From the NCBI RefSeq assembly GCF_026262505.1, contig NC_067203.1, positions 22,673,411-22,737,410 of the forward strand: a stretch of 64,000 bases of DNA, read 5' to 3'. Position 1 is the stretch's first letter. Every line of letters starts with the position of its first letter. Source of the stretch: Trichomonas vaginalis G3 (Eukaryota > Parabasalia > Trichomonadida > Trichomonadidae). The position numbers and the translations under genes were made by a program. Below, piece by piece: positions 45,208 through 55,838 of the stretch. The notes under the pieces were generated by a model. The model was not told the DNA's origin, did not search any database, and worked only from the letters and a program-made list of their open reading frames with translations.

Positions 45208-47479
45208 GGATACCCTTACATTGCGTAGTTAGAAAGAGAATATGATATTGTCATGATTGCTAAAGTTTTAGGCTCCAGAAATGAATATACATAAACTGAA
45301 ACAATTGATAAATTGAATGAACTTTTGAGAGGTTCTCAAATAATAAAAAAAATTATCTAATTTTTTACAATATTACTATTATTTATCCACCTATGTATAT
45401 ATAGTAATTTGAGAAAACTTTTAGGAAAAAATAAGTTTAATAAATCTGAATTTTAATTGTTGTGGGATTGTTATTAATTGACACTCCAGACGTATTACTA
45501 ATAGTTATGCGTATGCAATTAAAGTATTTCTGATGGACAAAATGTGAGATTTATATCAGATAATTCATTTCTACTATTAAGTTATTTCATTTATGAGTTT
45601 GCACTTATTCGCACTAAATAAATAACTATTAAAAATTGTTTTAATTAATTGACACCATATAATAGAGTGAATTTTGTTTGATCAACAACAATAGATGATA
45701 GATATAAAGCCAAGAAACTTGCTATTAATATGCTCTACTTGCTATTTCAATGTAAGTATGATATTTTCTAAATGTTTCGTTCAGATAACTTAGATATATT
45801 AGTCAAAATTTGAAATTTTAATAGCACATATATTAAAAATAATTATTATTCATAAAGATTAATGAAATAGTAAAAAAAATCAATCAAATTATAAAAATAC
45901 AACATTTAGAAGAATTCTTATTATCCTTCAAAAAGTCAGTATTTCTGCTGTAATTTTCTACAACATTGTAGTTATTGCACTTTGTCTATGGATTTGTATA
46001 TATGTTATATATAAATTATATATCTAAACTGCCCATAAGTGCAATTTTTATATAAATTGTTTATTTCTTTTAACAATTTCATATGAAATATGCTTTTTTA
46101 AGCGTATCAAAGCTGTGTTCTTAATGTGCATGGATATATCAAGAAAAATGTCGAAAAAAAATGTGAATTCACAAATTCACTGAATTTTCACCGTTTTTTG
46201 AATTTTGCTACAGCACTAATATTAAATAATACTAAAATCTTCTGTCTTTGTAAAAGAATAAATTCTGACAAAAAGTGCTCGTTTAAATTTAATGATCATC
46301 TGTATGACTAAGTGGTAAAAAGTGTTTATGACCAAAAAAGGGTTACATGCTTAGTCTATTTTTTGACAGGATACTCTAGATTTACATGATCTCTATTTCA
46401 TATCTCCGTTTTTAGATTCTTCGACAGATTTTATGATAGAAAACCAAGATTAACAAATTTCCGGCATGTTAATGAAGAAATCTGCAGCTACCCTCAATAT
46501 TATTTCAATAATCAGTATCGTTTCTCTTACAATTTATTTTTTTCTCAATAATTTAACAAGAAATAACAATACACACTTGGTTTTACGTATAAAAGCTAAG
46601 TGTCGAACTTAATCAACTTTACTTACTTAGCAAATGAATATTTTTGTGGTTGCGAGTTCTGAATGCTGAAGTTTTAGATTTCTCTATAAATGATATCATT
46701 GCACTTACAATGTTGTTCCAGCCTATCGCATAAATCATAGAAAATCCAAAAAAAAATAATATAAAGAAAATTCATGTCATGAAGTTCAAAAAATACCGTG
46801 TAACATTAAAATTTGTTATGCATAATACATTTTAGCTATTATTGATTTTTTTTAATTTTCGAGAAATTGAATGGTGAGTCCGATAGAGAAATTTTTAAAA
46901 ATCCTAGTGCCTCATAGAAGTAATTTCCCTCGTCTCCCATACTTCCAAATGTATGCATATGACATAAACTTTTATGCATTACACAAGTGGCCAATAATAT
47001 CTATAGAGTAAAAAATTAGAATTTAATTTTTTTATATGATAGTTATATTTCAGATTTGCGAGCGTAACTTTTTTCTCCATGGCATACTTGTTTTAAGAGC
47101 AAATGATCAAAATCGTCCTTCAATTATTGAAGGAGCTGATATCTTTTGAAAATTGAATTGAAAGGGTATTCAATTTTCAAATTTCCTCTCAATTTTGGAA
47201 ACATATCAACTCTATGAATTAACAATTATGTGCCTTCACAGTTTATCAGTCATATAAGGTGCTTATAAAGAAAAAAAGTTACGCTCGCAAAATATGTTTT
47301 TATATAGATTTCACATAAAATAATTATGTAATTTTCTAAAAAGAATATTTTTGTTCTTGAATATTAAAGTGTATTGTAGTTTAAAAAGTTTTAAATATGT
47401 TGCTAAAATTTCAGGTTTATAGCTCATGTCTAGCATGACTTCTTCGTATGCGCAAAAAATCTGACACGTAAGGGTATCC
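45208..47479. mobile_element. TTAA-flanked TIR element, 2.27 kb, non-coding
   Basis: GGATACCCTTAC at the left end and its exact complement GTAAGGGTATCC at the right end, each bordered outside by TTAA (45204-45207, 47480-47483). TTAA duplications are used by piggyBac and Kolobok transposons, and Kolobok is known in trichomonads. The right TTAA lies inside a 157-bp array unit, consistent with insertion there. No transposase is visible; a 61-codon frame at 46126-46311 has no features. Probably a decayed or non-autonomous copy. Confidence 0.5.
47055..47291. repeat. MITE-like inverted-repeat element nested in the TTAA-flanked element
   Basis: TTTGCGAGCGTAACTTTTTT at the left and its complement at the right, 237 bp overall, with an internal AATTGAAT/ATTCAATT hairpin. 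Target duplication is not clear. Confidence 0.5.
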
Positions 47480-47572
47480 TTAAAAAATATAATTTTTTAT
47501 CTATATAAAAATCATTAAATCACATTATGTTTTAGTTTAGTTTCTGACAACGAATCTTCCGTTGAACATTAT

Positions 47573-47578
47573 CAATAT
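47573..47578. repeat. Target-site duplication of the Polinton-like element (CAATAT)
   Basis: CAATAT just outside the left terminal repeat, repeated at 55839-55844 outside the right one. The undisturbed sister sequence (GAACATTATCTATATGTACA near 44080) gives the empty site. Six bases is the Polinton/Maverick norm. Confidence 0.8.
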
Positions 47579-47965
47579 AGTAGTATATATAGCGGGTTGT
47601 GTGACTTTTTTTGTAAACGTAAGAATTCATACGATATTGAACGATTTTGTATCATTTTTTTAACATATGAAGTAAAAAATGTATGATTCTTACGGTTTTT
47701 ATTCTTACGTTTTTGAATAAATCAAGATTTAAAAAGGATTTCAAATCGTAAGACATTTACACTCAGCCCATACATAATGAAATAAATCATTAAAAAAATT
47801 AACATTGATTTTAAAATAATTTATTTTTCATCATTTATAAAAGAAGTTATATATAGATGATGTCAGATATTCCACGATTAATTAAACATTGTTTAAAAAT
47901 GAATGGAATCAATGGAGTCATAATCAAAGACCTCATAAACGGGTAAAAATAAATTGAAACTAATG
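47579..47965. repeat. Left terminal inverted repeat of the Polinton-like element
   Basis: About 387 bp matching the complement of 55451-55838 essentially throughout, from AGTAGTATATATAGCGGG inward to AAATTGAAACTAATG. Confidence 0.85.
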
Positions 47966-48026
47966 TCTTACGAAAAATTAAAACTTAGTTATGTTTATTA
48001 TTTTATTTTTTTTTATTTTGTATGAA

Positions 48027-49133
48027 ATGAGCGTCAAAACTAACAACGTTAAAAAATTGGGATTCACAAACGGGGAAATAAAGAATATATTAGAGGAGGC
48101 GGGTTATGAAGTTGATAAATATTATTTAAGAAATTGTAAAAAATTCGCGGAGTTCTTAAATGATTTTGATTATGATGGAAAAATGAATAAAGATGATGTT
48201 ATAAATTTCTTATATCCCGCATCTAAAAAAGAAAAACCTAAAGAACCTGATGTTTTCCCTGAATATTATGAAGAACGGATTAAAGATGATGAATATGATG
48301 AAATTGAAAGACTGGAAAAAATAAGAGATGAAATAGATGAAAAAATTAAGGAATTAAGAGAAGTTGAAAAATATAATGAAAATGAAGTAGAGGGTTTAAT
48401 GAATATCCCAGCTTCAGAATCAGAAGTTCAGAAATCTCATGAAGAAAGATATAAAAATTATGTCTCAGAATCAACACAAAATTTATTAGATGGTGAAATA
48501 GACGAAACACTTTCAGCAGAAGGTACTAAATTTATTCGTAAACATAAGTTACAATTTATTGATAATGAAGAATACCCCTGTATCCTACTTTCACCACCTT
48601 TAGATTCCGAAAAATTCAAAAAAGCTCTTAAAAACGTGACATATGCAACTAATACGATTAAGAAAGAAGATCATGATATTTACACAAATTATTATTTAAA
48701 TAAATGCACAGGTGTTGATAAAGTTTTTGATTTATTAGATAAAATATCAAAAGAAACCATTGGAACCTATAAAATTTTGTGTGATTGTGGTTTCATTATT
48801 GAAGATACCAATAATGTTTCATATGAAAGAACAGCACCGAAGGAAGATGAAGTGGAAAGGTCTATACCATTCGTTATTAAGAACATAAAAGATATGAAAA
48901 CGTATAAGCATTATATTTATTCATTTATTTCAGAAAAAATGGAAGCAACCCATAAAACATCTTCTCATCATTTTATAGCTATTCATACATTCCTTTTCAA
49001 AGTTGTGAAATTAAATAAGACAGGAATTAGATTTAATGTATCAGGGTACACATTCTTGAGTAAATTAAAATGTATTCGTCACGTCGCGGATGATAAAAAT
49101 TTATGTGTTCTTAATTCATTTTATGGGCTTTAA
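48027..49133 (+). CDS. Hypothetical protein 1 of the Polinton-like element
   Basis: About 368 residues from the preferred ATG (MSVKTNNVKKLGF). An in-frame ATG 12 codons upstream would add a low-complexity Phe/Leu run, and the preferred start matches the T-rich...AAATGA context of the other genes here. The first 50 residues could form a small helical DNA-binding domain (FTNGEIKNILEEAGY). A charged coiled coil follows at about 80-120 (RLEKIRDEIDEKIKELRE), then a mixed domain with a CDCGF motif. Family not recognised. Confidence 0.55.
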   Translation: MSVKTNNVKKLGFTNGEIKNILEEAGYEVDKYYLRNCKKFAEFLNDFDYDGKMNKDDVINFLYPASKKEKPKEPDVFPEYYEERIKDDEYDEIERLEKIRDEIDEKIKELREVEKYNENEVEGLMNIPASESEVQKSHEERYKNYVSESTQNLLDGEIDETLSAEGTKFIRKHKLQFIDNEEYPCILLSPPLDSEKFKKALKNVTYATNTIKKEDHDIYTNYYLNKCTGVDKVFDLLDKISKETIGTYKILCDCGFIIEDTNNVSYERTAPKEDEVERSIPFVIKNIKDMKTYKHYIYSFISEKMEATHKTSSHHFIAIHTFLFKVVKLNKTGIRFNVSGYTFLSKLKCIRHVADDKNLCVLNSFYGL

Positions 49134-49183
49134 TAAAAAAAACTTTATTTTTATTTATTTTTTGATATTTTATTCTTACATAA

Positions 49184-52100
49184 ATGAACAAAAACGGAAC
49201 AGCTAAAATGAATGATAATCAAATTAGAGCAGAAGGTAGAAGGTTATTTAAACGCTTCTATAACATTCCTGATGGTGTTAATCCTAAAACTCGTAGAAGC
49301 TATTTAAATGAAGCATTAGATGCATATGAAGGGTTTGACATTTCATCAGAAAGTGAGAGATTAGCGAGAATGTTAAATGTTAATATTGATTTCTATTATT
49401 GTGATCCTCAACCAGAAGACGTGGACATAAATAAGGTAGACTTTCCATTAGTGGAATCAATAATGATAGATCCAGAATTTGAAACAGTAAATATTTTATT
49501 AACACAGAGTCCATGTGGAAAACTTCACGCTGACAGAATAACAGACGTTGAAGCACTCACCGGCTATAAAGTTTGTCCATATTGTAAAGAAGAAGTTTAT
49601 TCTATCCGTGATGATCCAGAAAGGAAAAACCAAAGAAGATTTTTAAAGCATTGTGAGAAATGTAAAGAAAATAATGGAAGATTAATTCAAGACGTTCAAT
49701 TGCAAAAGACCCAGCAACCATATGCACCACATATTACGAAACAGAAGATATATCAGTGGTTATTAGCTCATAATTTGCAGGAATATTATCAACCGACAAG
49801 ATATTATATTACTTTTGACTTTGAAACATTAGAGACTAAAGAAGAATTACAACTTTCTGAGTGTGCAACTTTGAACGCTTACTTAAAACCATTCATGGTA
49901 TCATCAACGGTTAAATTAAATGATAAAACATATACGAGGAATTTTTGCTTAACTTCGAGTGATTCTTTTATTTCTGATTGGATTGAGTTTTTATTTTCAA
50001 CCTGTTCATTAGTTGCTAAATCAAATATTGAACAATACAATGAATTAATGAAGCCGCAAACGGCGGGGACTTTGACTCATACATTAAATGAAAAACAGAA
50101 GGAAGCATTTAAAGAACTTCTAGATGAGGAATTCAATAAAGTGAATATCATAGGTTTTAATTCGGGAAAGTTTGATTTAAATTTAATTCTTCGTGATTTA
50201 AACACTGCAAAATGGAAAATAAAATCAATGCTGGGTTCATCTTCACAATTTAAGCAAATCATTGTAAAGAAAACAAACGTTCCATATGAATTGAGATTTA
50301 TTGACATCAGAAATTATATAGCGGGTGGGACATTAGACCAATTCACTCAAGATTTCGGAAACAATAAATCACGTGTTAAATCCTTTTTCCCTTATCAATT
50401 CATCACATGGGAAAATTACGAAGAAGAATTATATAAAGTGGAACCATTCACGAAAGATTCATTTTATTCAGCATTAACTCAAGAAACTATATCAGATAGT
50501 GATTATCAAATATATCTCAATGATGCTAAAAATTTTAAGAATAGATTAGAATATTTTATTCATTATTGCAATAAAGATGTTGAAATTATGATTGACCCAA
50601 TCGATAAAATTATTGAAGAAACATTTGTTTATAAAATTGACATGCTTCATAATCTTTCTTTATCATCGAATGCTTCAATGATTCGTTACGCTTTAGCATA
50701 TAAAGACTTTAATCCTAATGAAAAATATCCTGAGGAAGAGATAGAATCAAGTTTTGAATTAACGAAAAAGTATTGGAAATATAAAATTGAATCATATAAG
50801 AAACAAGATGAAAAAGCAGAAAGAGATACTAAAAATAATGTTTCAATGGATGATTTTCAATACTATCACGATTTAATCCTTTCATCTAAATGCAAAATGT
50901 GTGGTAAAGCGTTTACATATGCAAATAAACCAACATTGGATAGAATCGATAATGAAAAACCACATACCAAAGAAAATTGTCAGTTAATGTGTTGTTTTAA
51001 TGTCGTAAAATCAAATAAAGATGAAGATGTTCAACGTTTAAGAATCAATTTAAGAAATTATGCATTAAAAAATAATTTACCAATGACTTTAGATTCAGTT
51101 GAAGCTTATCACATTCTCCGTAATGGAATTACTGGTGGTCTATCAAATGTTCAACATAGAGTAAATCTTAAAGGAATCACGCACATTAATAAACTTTCAT
51201 ATAATCCAGAAACTAAAACTGTATCAAATGAGGACACCACCAACATTATGACTCATTTCGTTGGTGTTGATTTTAATTCATTATATCCTTCATCATTTTC
51301 ATCTAATCCTCATGATTTCATTCAATATACTGACCATAAAATGTATATGCCGGGAAGATTGAATGGTGTTATCATTTGTGATACAGCAACAAAGAAAGCA
51401 AAAGCACTGGGAATAATTAAGAAGAAAAATACTTTATTCGTGGCTGAAGTAAAGGGTCACATTGATGAAAAATACATTAATGATTACATAAACTTTTTAC
51501 CGATAATAAGAAACTTAGATATTATCACAGATGAAAAAACAATTGGTGGTTTTATGTATAATTACATGAAATCAAACAATCTACCAGTTGACCAGAAACA
51601 GAGAGAAAATTAACTCAGTTAGCATCAACACACAACCAATATCAACCATTTTCTTCTTATTATCTTTGGTATCTAATAGACAGATTTCATTTTATCATTG
51701 ATGACATTCAATCAATTTTAACATTTACTAAAAACACTTGTTTTAATGAATTTGCGAATGAATTTATGAACGAAAGACAAAAGGCTGAATTAGAAGGAAA
51801 TAAAGGAAAAAGTTTATTTTGCAAGATTTCACTTAATGGATCATATGGTTACGATGCAATGAATACACAAAATTACACAAAGACTAAAATAATGAATGCA
51901 CAGAAGGCACGCGTTGCATGTATGTCAAATAAGTTTAAAAACATAAGAGAAATAGGTGAAAACGTATCAAGTGATGCTCAAAGATAGATTTTATAGATGT
52001 GATACATGTTTACAAGAGGCATTCTTCACTTTAGATAATGCTAAATACTGGTATTTGGTTTTCATTTATGATTTTATGTATAAATGCATGAATGTTAATC

Positions 52101-52649
52101 GTTTTCATTTCATTGAAGGTGATACTGATTCATCTTATTGGGCAATCGCTGGTGATCCAAATCTTCCTAACACTCAAGCATTTCAAGCAATTGTTACCGA
52201 TAAACAATTTTATGATAAAAACATTTTCAAATTCGCACCATTTGATTTCTTCTGTTTTGATGAGAAATTTAAACCTAAATTAAAGAATAAAGCTGAAGAA
52301 AAAGCACAATGAGAAGAAGTTATTGGGTTTAGCAATTGAGAAACAAGGTGATAACATGGTTGCTTTATGCCCCAAGTGTTATACATCATTCAACGGTTCA
52401 ATTGATGGAGGTGATTTTAAAAAGATTGCACAAAAAATGAAAGGTGTTAGTTTACGACAAAATAAACAATTAACACCTAAAAATTATTTGGATATAATAA
52501 ATGATAAAGTGATATTTGATGGTCAGAATATTAATTTACAACTTAAAAACAGGATGATGACTCGCTTAACAATCGGTAAGACTGCATTAACAGGAGCACA
52601 CACTAAGGCTGTATGTTGTGAAAATGGATGTTGTATGCCGTTTATTTAA
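49184..52649 (+). pseudogene. Protein-primed-type family B DNA polymerase (broken)
   Basis: Replicative polymerase of the element. Visible in order: a C2H2-like zinc-binding patch (CPYCKEE...CEKC), 3'-5' exonuclease motifs (ITFDFETLE; GFNSGKFDLN; HYCNKDVEIM), an embedded HNH/endonuclease-VII-like zinc module (CKMCGKAF...LDRIDNEKPH...CQLMC, about 50883-51010), polymerase motif A (VDFNSLYPSS), motif B (SLNGSYGYD) and motif C (GDTDSSYW), then a Cys-rich tail. The order fits the protein-primed polymerases of Polintons. The gene is broken, about two or three times. Confidence 0.8.
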
Positions 52650-52767
52650 TACAATTTAAAATTTTAATAAAATGCCACAGAAGAGACAAAAGGAACCGTT
52701 AATGATGGTTTTGATTCTTGATCAAAGAGGTGGGCGCCCTTAAAACATTTATTTTATTTTTATATAA

Positions 52768-53115
52768 ATGAATGATGTAGATTTAAAAATTTTAATTGAT
52801 GATTTAGTATTTAATCAAAATTTTCATACTTATTATGAATTAAAAGCATATCTCCAAAAATATGATGAAAATATAACGGGTGATGATATGGATTATTATT
52901 ATTCATATTATAAAAATGAAATTTTGAAATATCATGATAAAATAATTTCTAAAATTAAAGACAAAATTAAAAATAATGAATATACAAAGGGAAAAACTAA
53001 ATCACAACTTAAACAATTGAAAGATTTCAAAAATAAAGTATTAACAGAAGAAGATATTGATGAATTATATAATTATATAATCCTGAGCTGCAAAAAACAA
53101 AGGAACAAAAGCTAA
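52768..53115 (+). CDS. Hypothetical protein 2 of the Polinton-like element
   Basis: 115 residues, helical and lysine-rich (for example KYDENITGDDMDYYYSYYKN), with an ATG in the T-rich...TATAAATGA context. No family recognised. It ends just before the integrase-region coding sequence, so it could also be a front part of that region. Confidence 0.4.
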   Translation: MNDVDLKILIDDLVFNQNFHTYYELKAYLQKYDENITGDDMDYYYSYYKNEILKYHDKIISKIKDKIKNNEYTKGKTKSQLKQLKDFKNKVLTEEDIDELYNYIILSCKKQRNKS

Positions 53116-53117
53116 AA

Positions 53118-54304
53118 GTGCAAAACGCCCAGGTCATTCAGACCATAAATGAAGCACAAGCTTTAATTTATGATTCATTAGTTAAACCACATTCAGCCCG
53201 ACTTTTAAATGAAGATCAACTTTTGGAATTCATCCTTCAACATAAACTCGAAGCGGGAAAGTATATCAAACCTTTATATACAGTATATTTAAAACAAATG
53301 AATAGAATACATCCGGAATTAATGAAAGGAGGAATGAATTCCAAAACTTCATCATCCAAAATCAAAGCAGATAAAATTAAACCACTTGCAACCCCAAAAC
53401 CTCCAACAGTAGTACCTCCTCCTCCTTCAGTTAATCCTTCATCATTCACTTTATTATATCCATTTCAAACATTAAAGAAGCAAAAAGATTTTAAAAAGGA
53501 TTTCAAGATATTAAATAAACCAATTGACCCAAAAATTCAACCGTTAAAGAAAAATTTGTCGCCCCTCATTTGCACCATATCCATATTCATACGAAATCGA
53601 TCATTTTAGAATATTCAAAAGGAAATGTTACTTATTTATTTGTCATTAACATTAACACAAGATATTTATATTGCATTCCAGTGAAAGGGAAAACAGAACA
53701 GGAAACAAGAAGAGCTATACAATACTTACTAGATCATGAAAGAGTAGATAATATAAGGGGTGATGGTGATAAAGGATTTCAGGCAGCTATGGCTCATTAT
53801 TTCCCACAAATTAATTTTTACTTTTCATCCTCTCCATATACGTTTCATAATAAAATAGTTGATGCAGTAATGAGAACTCTTAGAGATGCGTTAGGGGTTA
53901 ACGGTCAGATATACTGGGATGGAAATCATGACTCCATCATACAGCAGTTAGTATATTATTACAATAATACATGGCATAGAACTATAAACATTGAAACCAG
54001 TGGAAATGAAAAATGATATTTCAAAAGAATGGGAATATATTAGAAAGCAAATGGAAAGGTTAAATGATGTTTAAACGTGAACAAATTAATTCGGGGCTCA
54101 TGAATTTTAAAACAAGGGGATATAAGTTTTGATTCATCTCGATTATGGAAAAACTGATAAATCAATGACAAAAAGAAGACGAAGATTTGACACAATAGCT
54201 GAATTTGTTAGATATATTAACAGTAATGTATTAGTTGAGGTTAACAATAAATTAATAGAAATTCCGATTTATTTTATTACTCCATTATATTTAAATAACA
54301 TTTA
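53118..54304 (+). pseudogene. Retroviral-type (c-) integrase region of the Polinton-like element (broken)
   Basis: A proline-rich linker (PKPPTVVPPPPSVNP) precedes an RNase-H-fold integrase core. The core has a beta-strand pair VTYLFVININTRYLYCIPVK, helix EQETRRAIQYLL, the segment NIRGDGDKGFQAAMAHYF with the second acidic position, and YYNNTWHRTIN near its end, as in Polinton integrases. A basic C-terminal part follows. The integrase inserts the element and makes the 6-bp duplication. Broken a couple of times. Confidence 0.65.
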
Positions 54305-54324
54305 ATTTTTTTATTTCGTAAGAA

Positions 54325-54588
54325 ATGAGTGACAACGAAGCAGCCAAGAGTCCAGACGATGAATATAAAAAGAAACTAAACAAAATTAAAGCAAAAATAT
54401 GCTATTGCAAAAAGAAGCAGCAATGTGGTGGGGTTGAAAACAATAAAGAAATAATCGAAAAATTAGAAACTTATCGTTCAATCCTTAAACTGAGTGAAGC
54501 AAAAATAAAAGAATTTAATAGAATAAATAAATTGATTGGAAGAGATGAATTTAATAAAGATGAATTTTTAAACTCAATCCAAAATTAA
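54325..54588 (+). CDS. Hypothetical protein 3 of the Polinton-like element
   Basis: 87 residues starting MSDNEAAKSPDDEYKKKLNK, very lysine-rich and helical, likely coiled coil, with a CYCKKKQQC cysteine cluster at about residues 31-39. Start context is T-rich...AAATGA. No family recognised. Confidence 0.5.
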   Translation: MSDNEAAKSPDDEYKKKLNKIKAKICYCKKKQQCGGVENNKEIIEKLETYRSILKLSEAKIKEFNRINKLIGRDEFNKDEFLNSIQN

Positions 54589-54807
54589 TTTTTATTCCTC
54601 ATCTTCTCGGTTTTCGTGGTTTGTTGTTTTTTAATTTTTCGATTATTTCTTTCCTCCCTTGTTATGATTCGTGGTAAATTTTGAGCTTGTGGGGTATTCA
54701 TTTATATAAAAATAAAATTTTGTTATCAGTTATTTTATCGTTAATGGTTTCAGGTTATTCAATAATTAATTATTTTTGAATAACTGATGAAGTCACCGGG
54801 TCACCAG

Positions 54808-54864
54808 GTCACCAGGTTATTTAACTTCTCTGAAAAAATGAGACAATGACATTTTTGACAACAG
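54808..54864 (+). promoter_or_regulatory. Shared 58-bp block, Polinton copy 1
   Basis: 57-base version of the block at 9406-9463, with one or two small differences in its second half. Preceded by two further GTCACC iterons. Confidence 0.65.
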
Positions 54865-54929
54865 GTATGAAAGGAGGATGGTATTTATTAATTATTTTTG
54901 AATAACTGATGAAGTCACCGGGTCACCAG

Positions 54930-54987
54930 GTCACCAGGTTATTTAACTTCTCTGAAAAAATGAGACAACATGACATTTTGACAACAG
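54930..54987 (+). promoter_or_regulatory. Shared 58-bp block, Polinton copy 2
   Basis: Both 24-base halves are identical to those of 9406-9463 in the palindromic element; only the 10-base middle differs. Confidence 0.7.
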
Positions 54988-55087
54988 GTATGAAAGGAGG
55001 ATGGTATTTATTAATTATTTTTGAATAACCTGAAACCATTAACGATAAAATAACTGATAACAAAATTTTATTTTTATTTATTAATAA

Positions 55088-55456
55088 ATGAAACCGATTT
55101 TAAAAATAAATGAAACAGAGGAGGAAGAAATAAATGAGAGTGAAAATGTTCAACAAAAAATAAACATTGTTAAACCAATTACTGAAATAAAAATTTTTTC
55201 ATCTGTTGAAGAATTTAATGACTATTATGCTAATAATAAAAAATTATTTGAAGAATTGACAACATGTAAATTGAATAAAATGTTTAAAGTTGATGGATTC
55301 AAAATTTCAAAAATAAAGGGGGTGGTTAGTTTGAAATCTATTCCTCAATCAAGAATCACCTCATTAATGAAAATAGATGATTTAACAAAAAGAATAGAAG
55401 AGATTGAAGAAAGAATGAATCAAATAATTGATTTCATAAATTCAAATAATCATTAG
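55088..55456 (+). CDS. Hypothetical protein 4 of the Polinton-like element
   Basis: 122 residues. Acidic N-terminus, a middle domain (KIFSSVEEFNDYYANNKKLF...KMFKVDGFKISKIKG) and a C-terminal coiled coil (SLMKIDDLTKRIEEIEERMN). The gene ends within the first bases of the right terminal repeat. Start context T-rich...TAAATGA. No family recognised. Confidence 0.5.
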   Translation: MKPILKINETEEEEINESENVQQKINIVKPITEIKIFSSVEEFNDYYANNKKLFEELTTCKLNKMFKVDGFKISKIKGVVSLKSIPQSRITSLMKIDDLTKRIEEIEERMNQIIDFINSNNH

Positions 55457-55838
55457 TTTCAATTTATTTTTACCCGTTTATGAGGTCTTTGATTATGACT
55501 CCATTGATTCCATTCATTTTTAAACAATGTTTAATTAATCGTGGAATATCTGACATCATCTATATATAACTTCTTTTATAAATGATGAAAAATAAATTAT
55601 TTTAAAATCAATGTTAATTTTTTTAATGATTTATTTCATTATGTATGGGCTGAGTGTAAATGTCTTACGATTTGAAATCCTTTTTAAATCTTGATTTATT
55701 CAAAAACGTAAGAATAAAAACCGTAAGAATCATACATTTTTTACTTCATATGTTAAAAAAAATGATACAAAATCGTTCAATATCGTATGAATTCTTACGT
55801 TTACAAAAAAAGTCACACAACCCGCTATATATACTACT
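55451..55838. repeat. Right terminal inverted repeat of the Polinton-like element
   Basis: Inverse of 47579-47965, ending CCCGCTATATATACTACT, followed by the CAATAT duplication. Confidence 0.85.

Larger units (their letters stand above)
54706..55077. repeat. 57-bp inverted repeat enclosing two 122-bp direct repeats
   Basis: 54706-54762 and 55021-55077 are perfect inverse copies (core TATCGTTAATGGTTTCAGGT). Between them are two tandem units of about 122 bp (starting 54765 and 54887, with a partial third at 55010), each with three GTCACC iterons and the 58-bp block shared with the palindromic element. It is a cruciform-capable, iteron-bearing non-coding locus and a good origin candidate by structure. 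Confidence 0.8.
47579..55838. mobile_element. Polinton/Maverick-type element, shortened and broken (fossil)
   Basis: 8,260 bp, with about 387-bp near-identical terminal inverted repeats that start AGTAGTATATATAGCGGG, and a 6-bp target duplication. Parts in order: hypothetical gene, family B DNA polymerase, short gene, retroviral-type integrase, two small genes around a structured repeat block. Typical Mavericks of trichomonads are 15-20 kb. Here I find no packaging ATPase, protease or capsid gene, so it is an internally reduced copy, and the polymerase and integrase show a few breaks in total. Near-identical terminal repeats suggest a young insertion. It sits inside the 157-bp array. Confidence 0.85.

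Noticed and set aside
46126-46311. 61-codon frame in the TTAA-flanked element
   Set aside because: No domain, no initiator, chance length for this composition.
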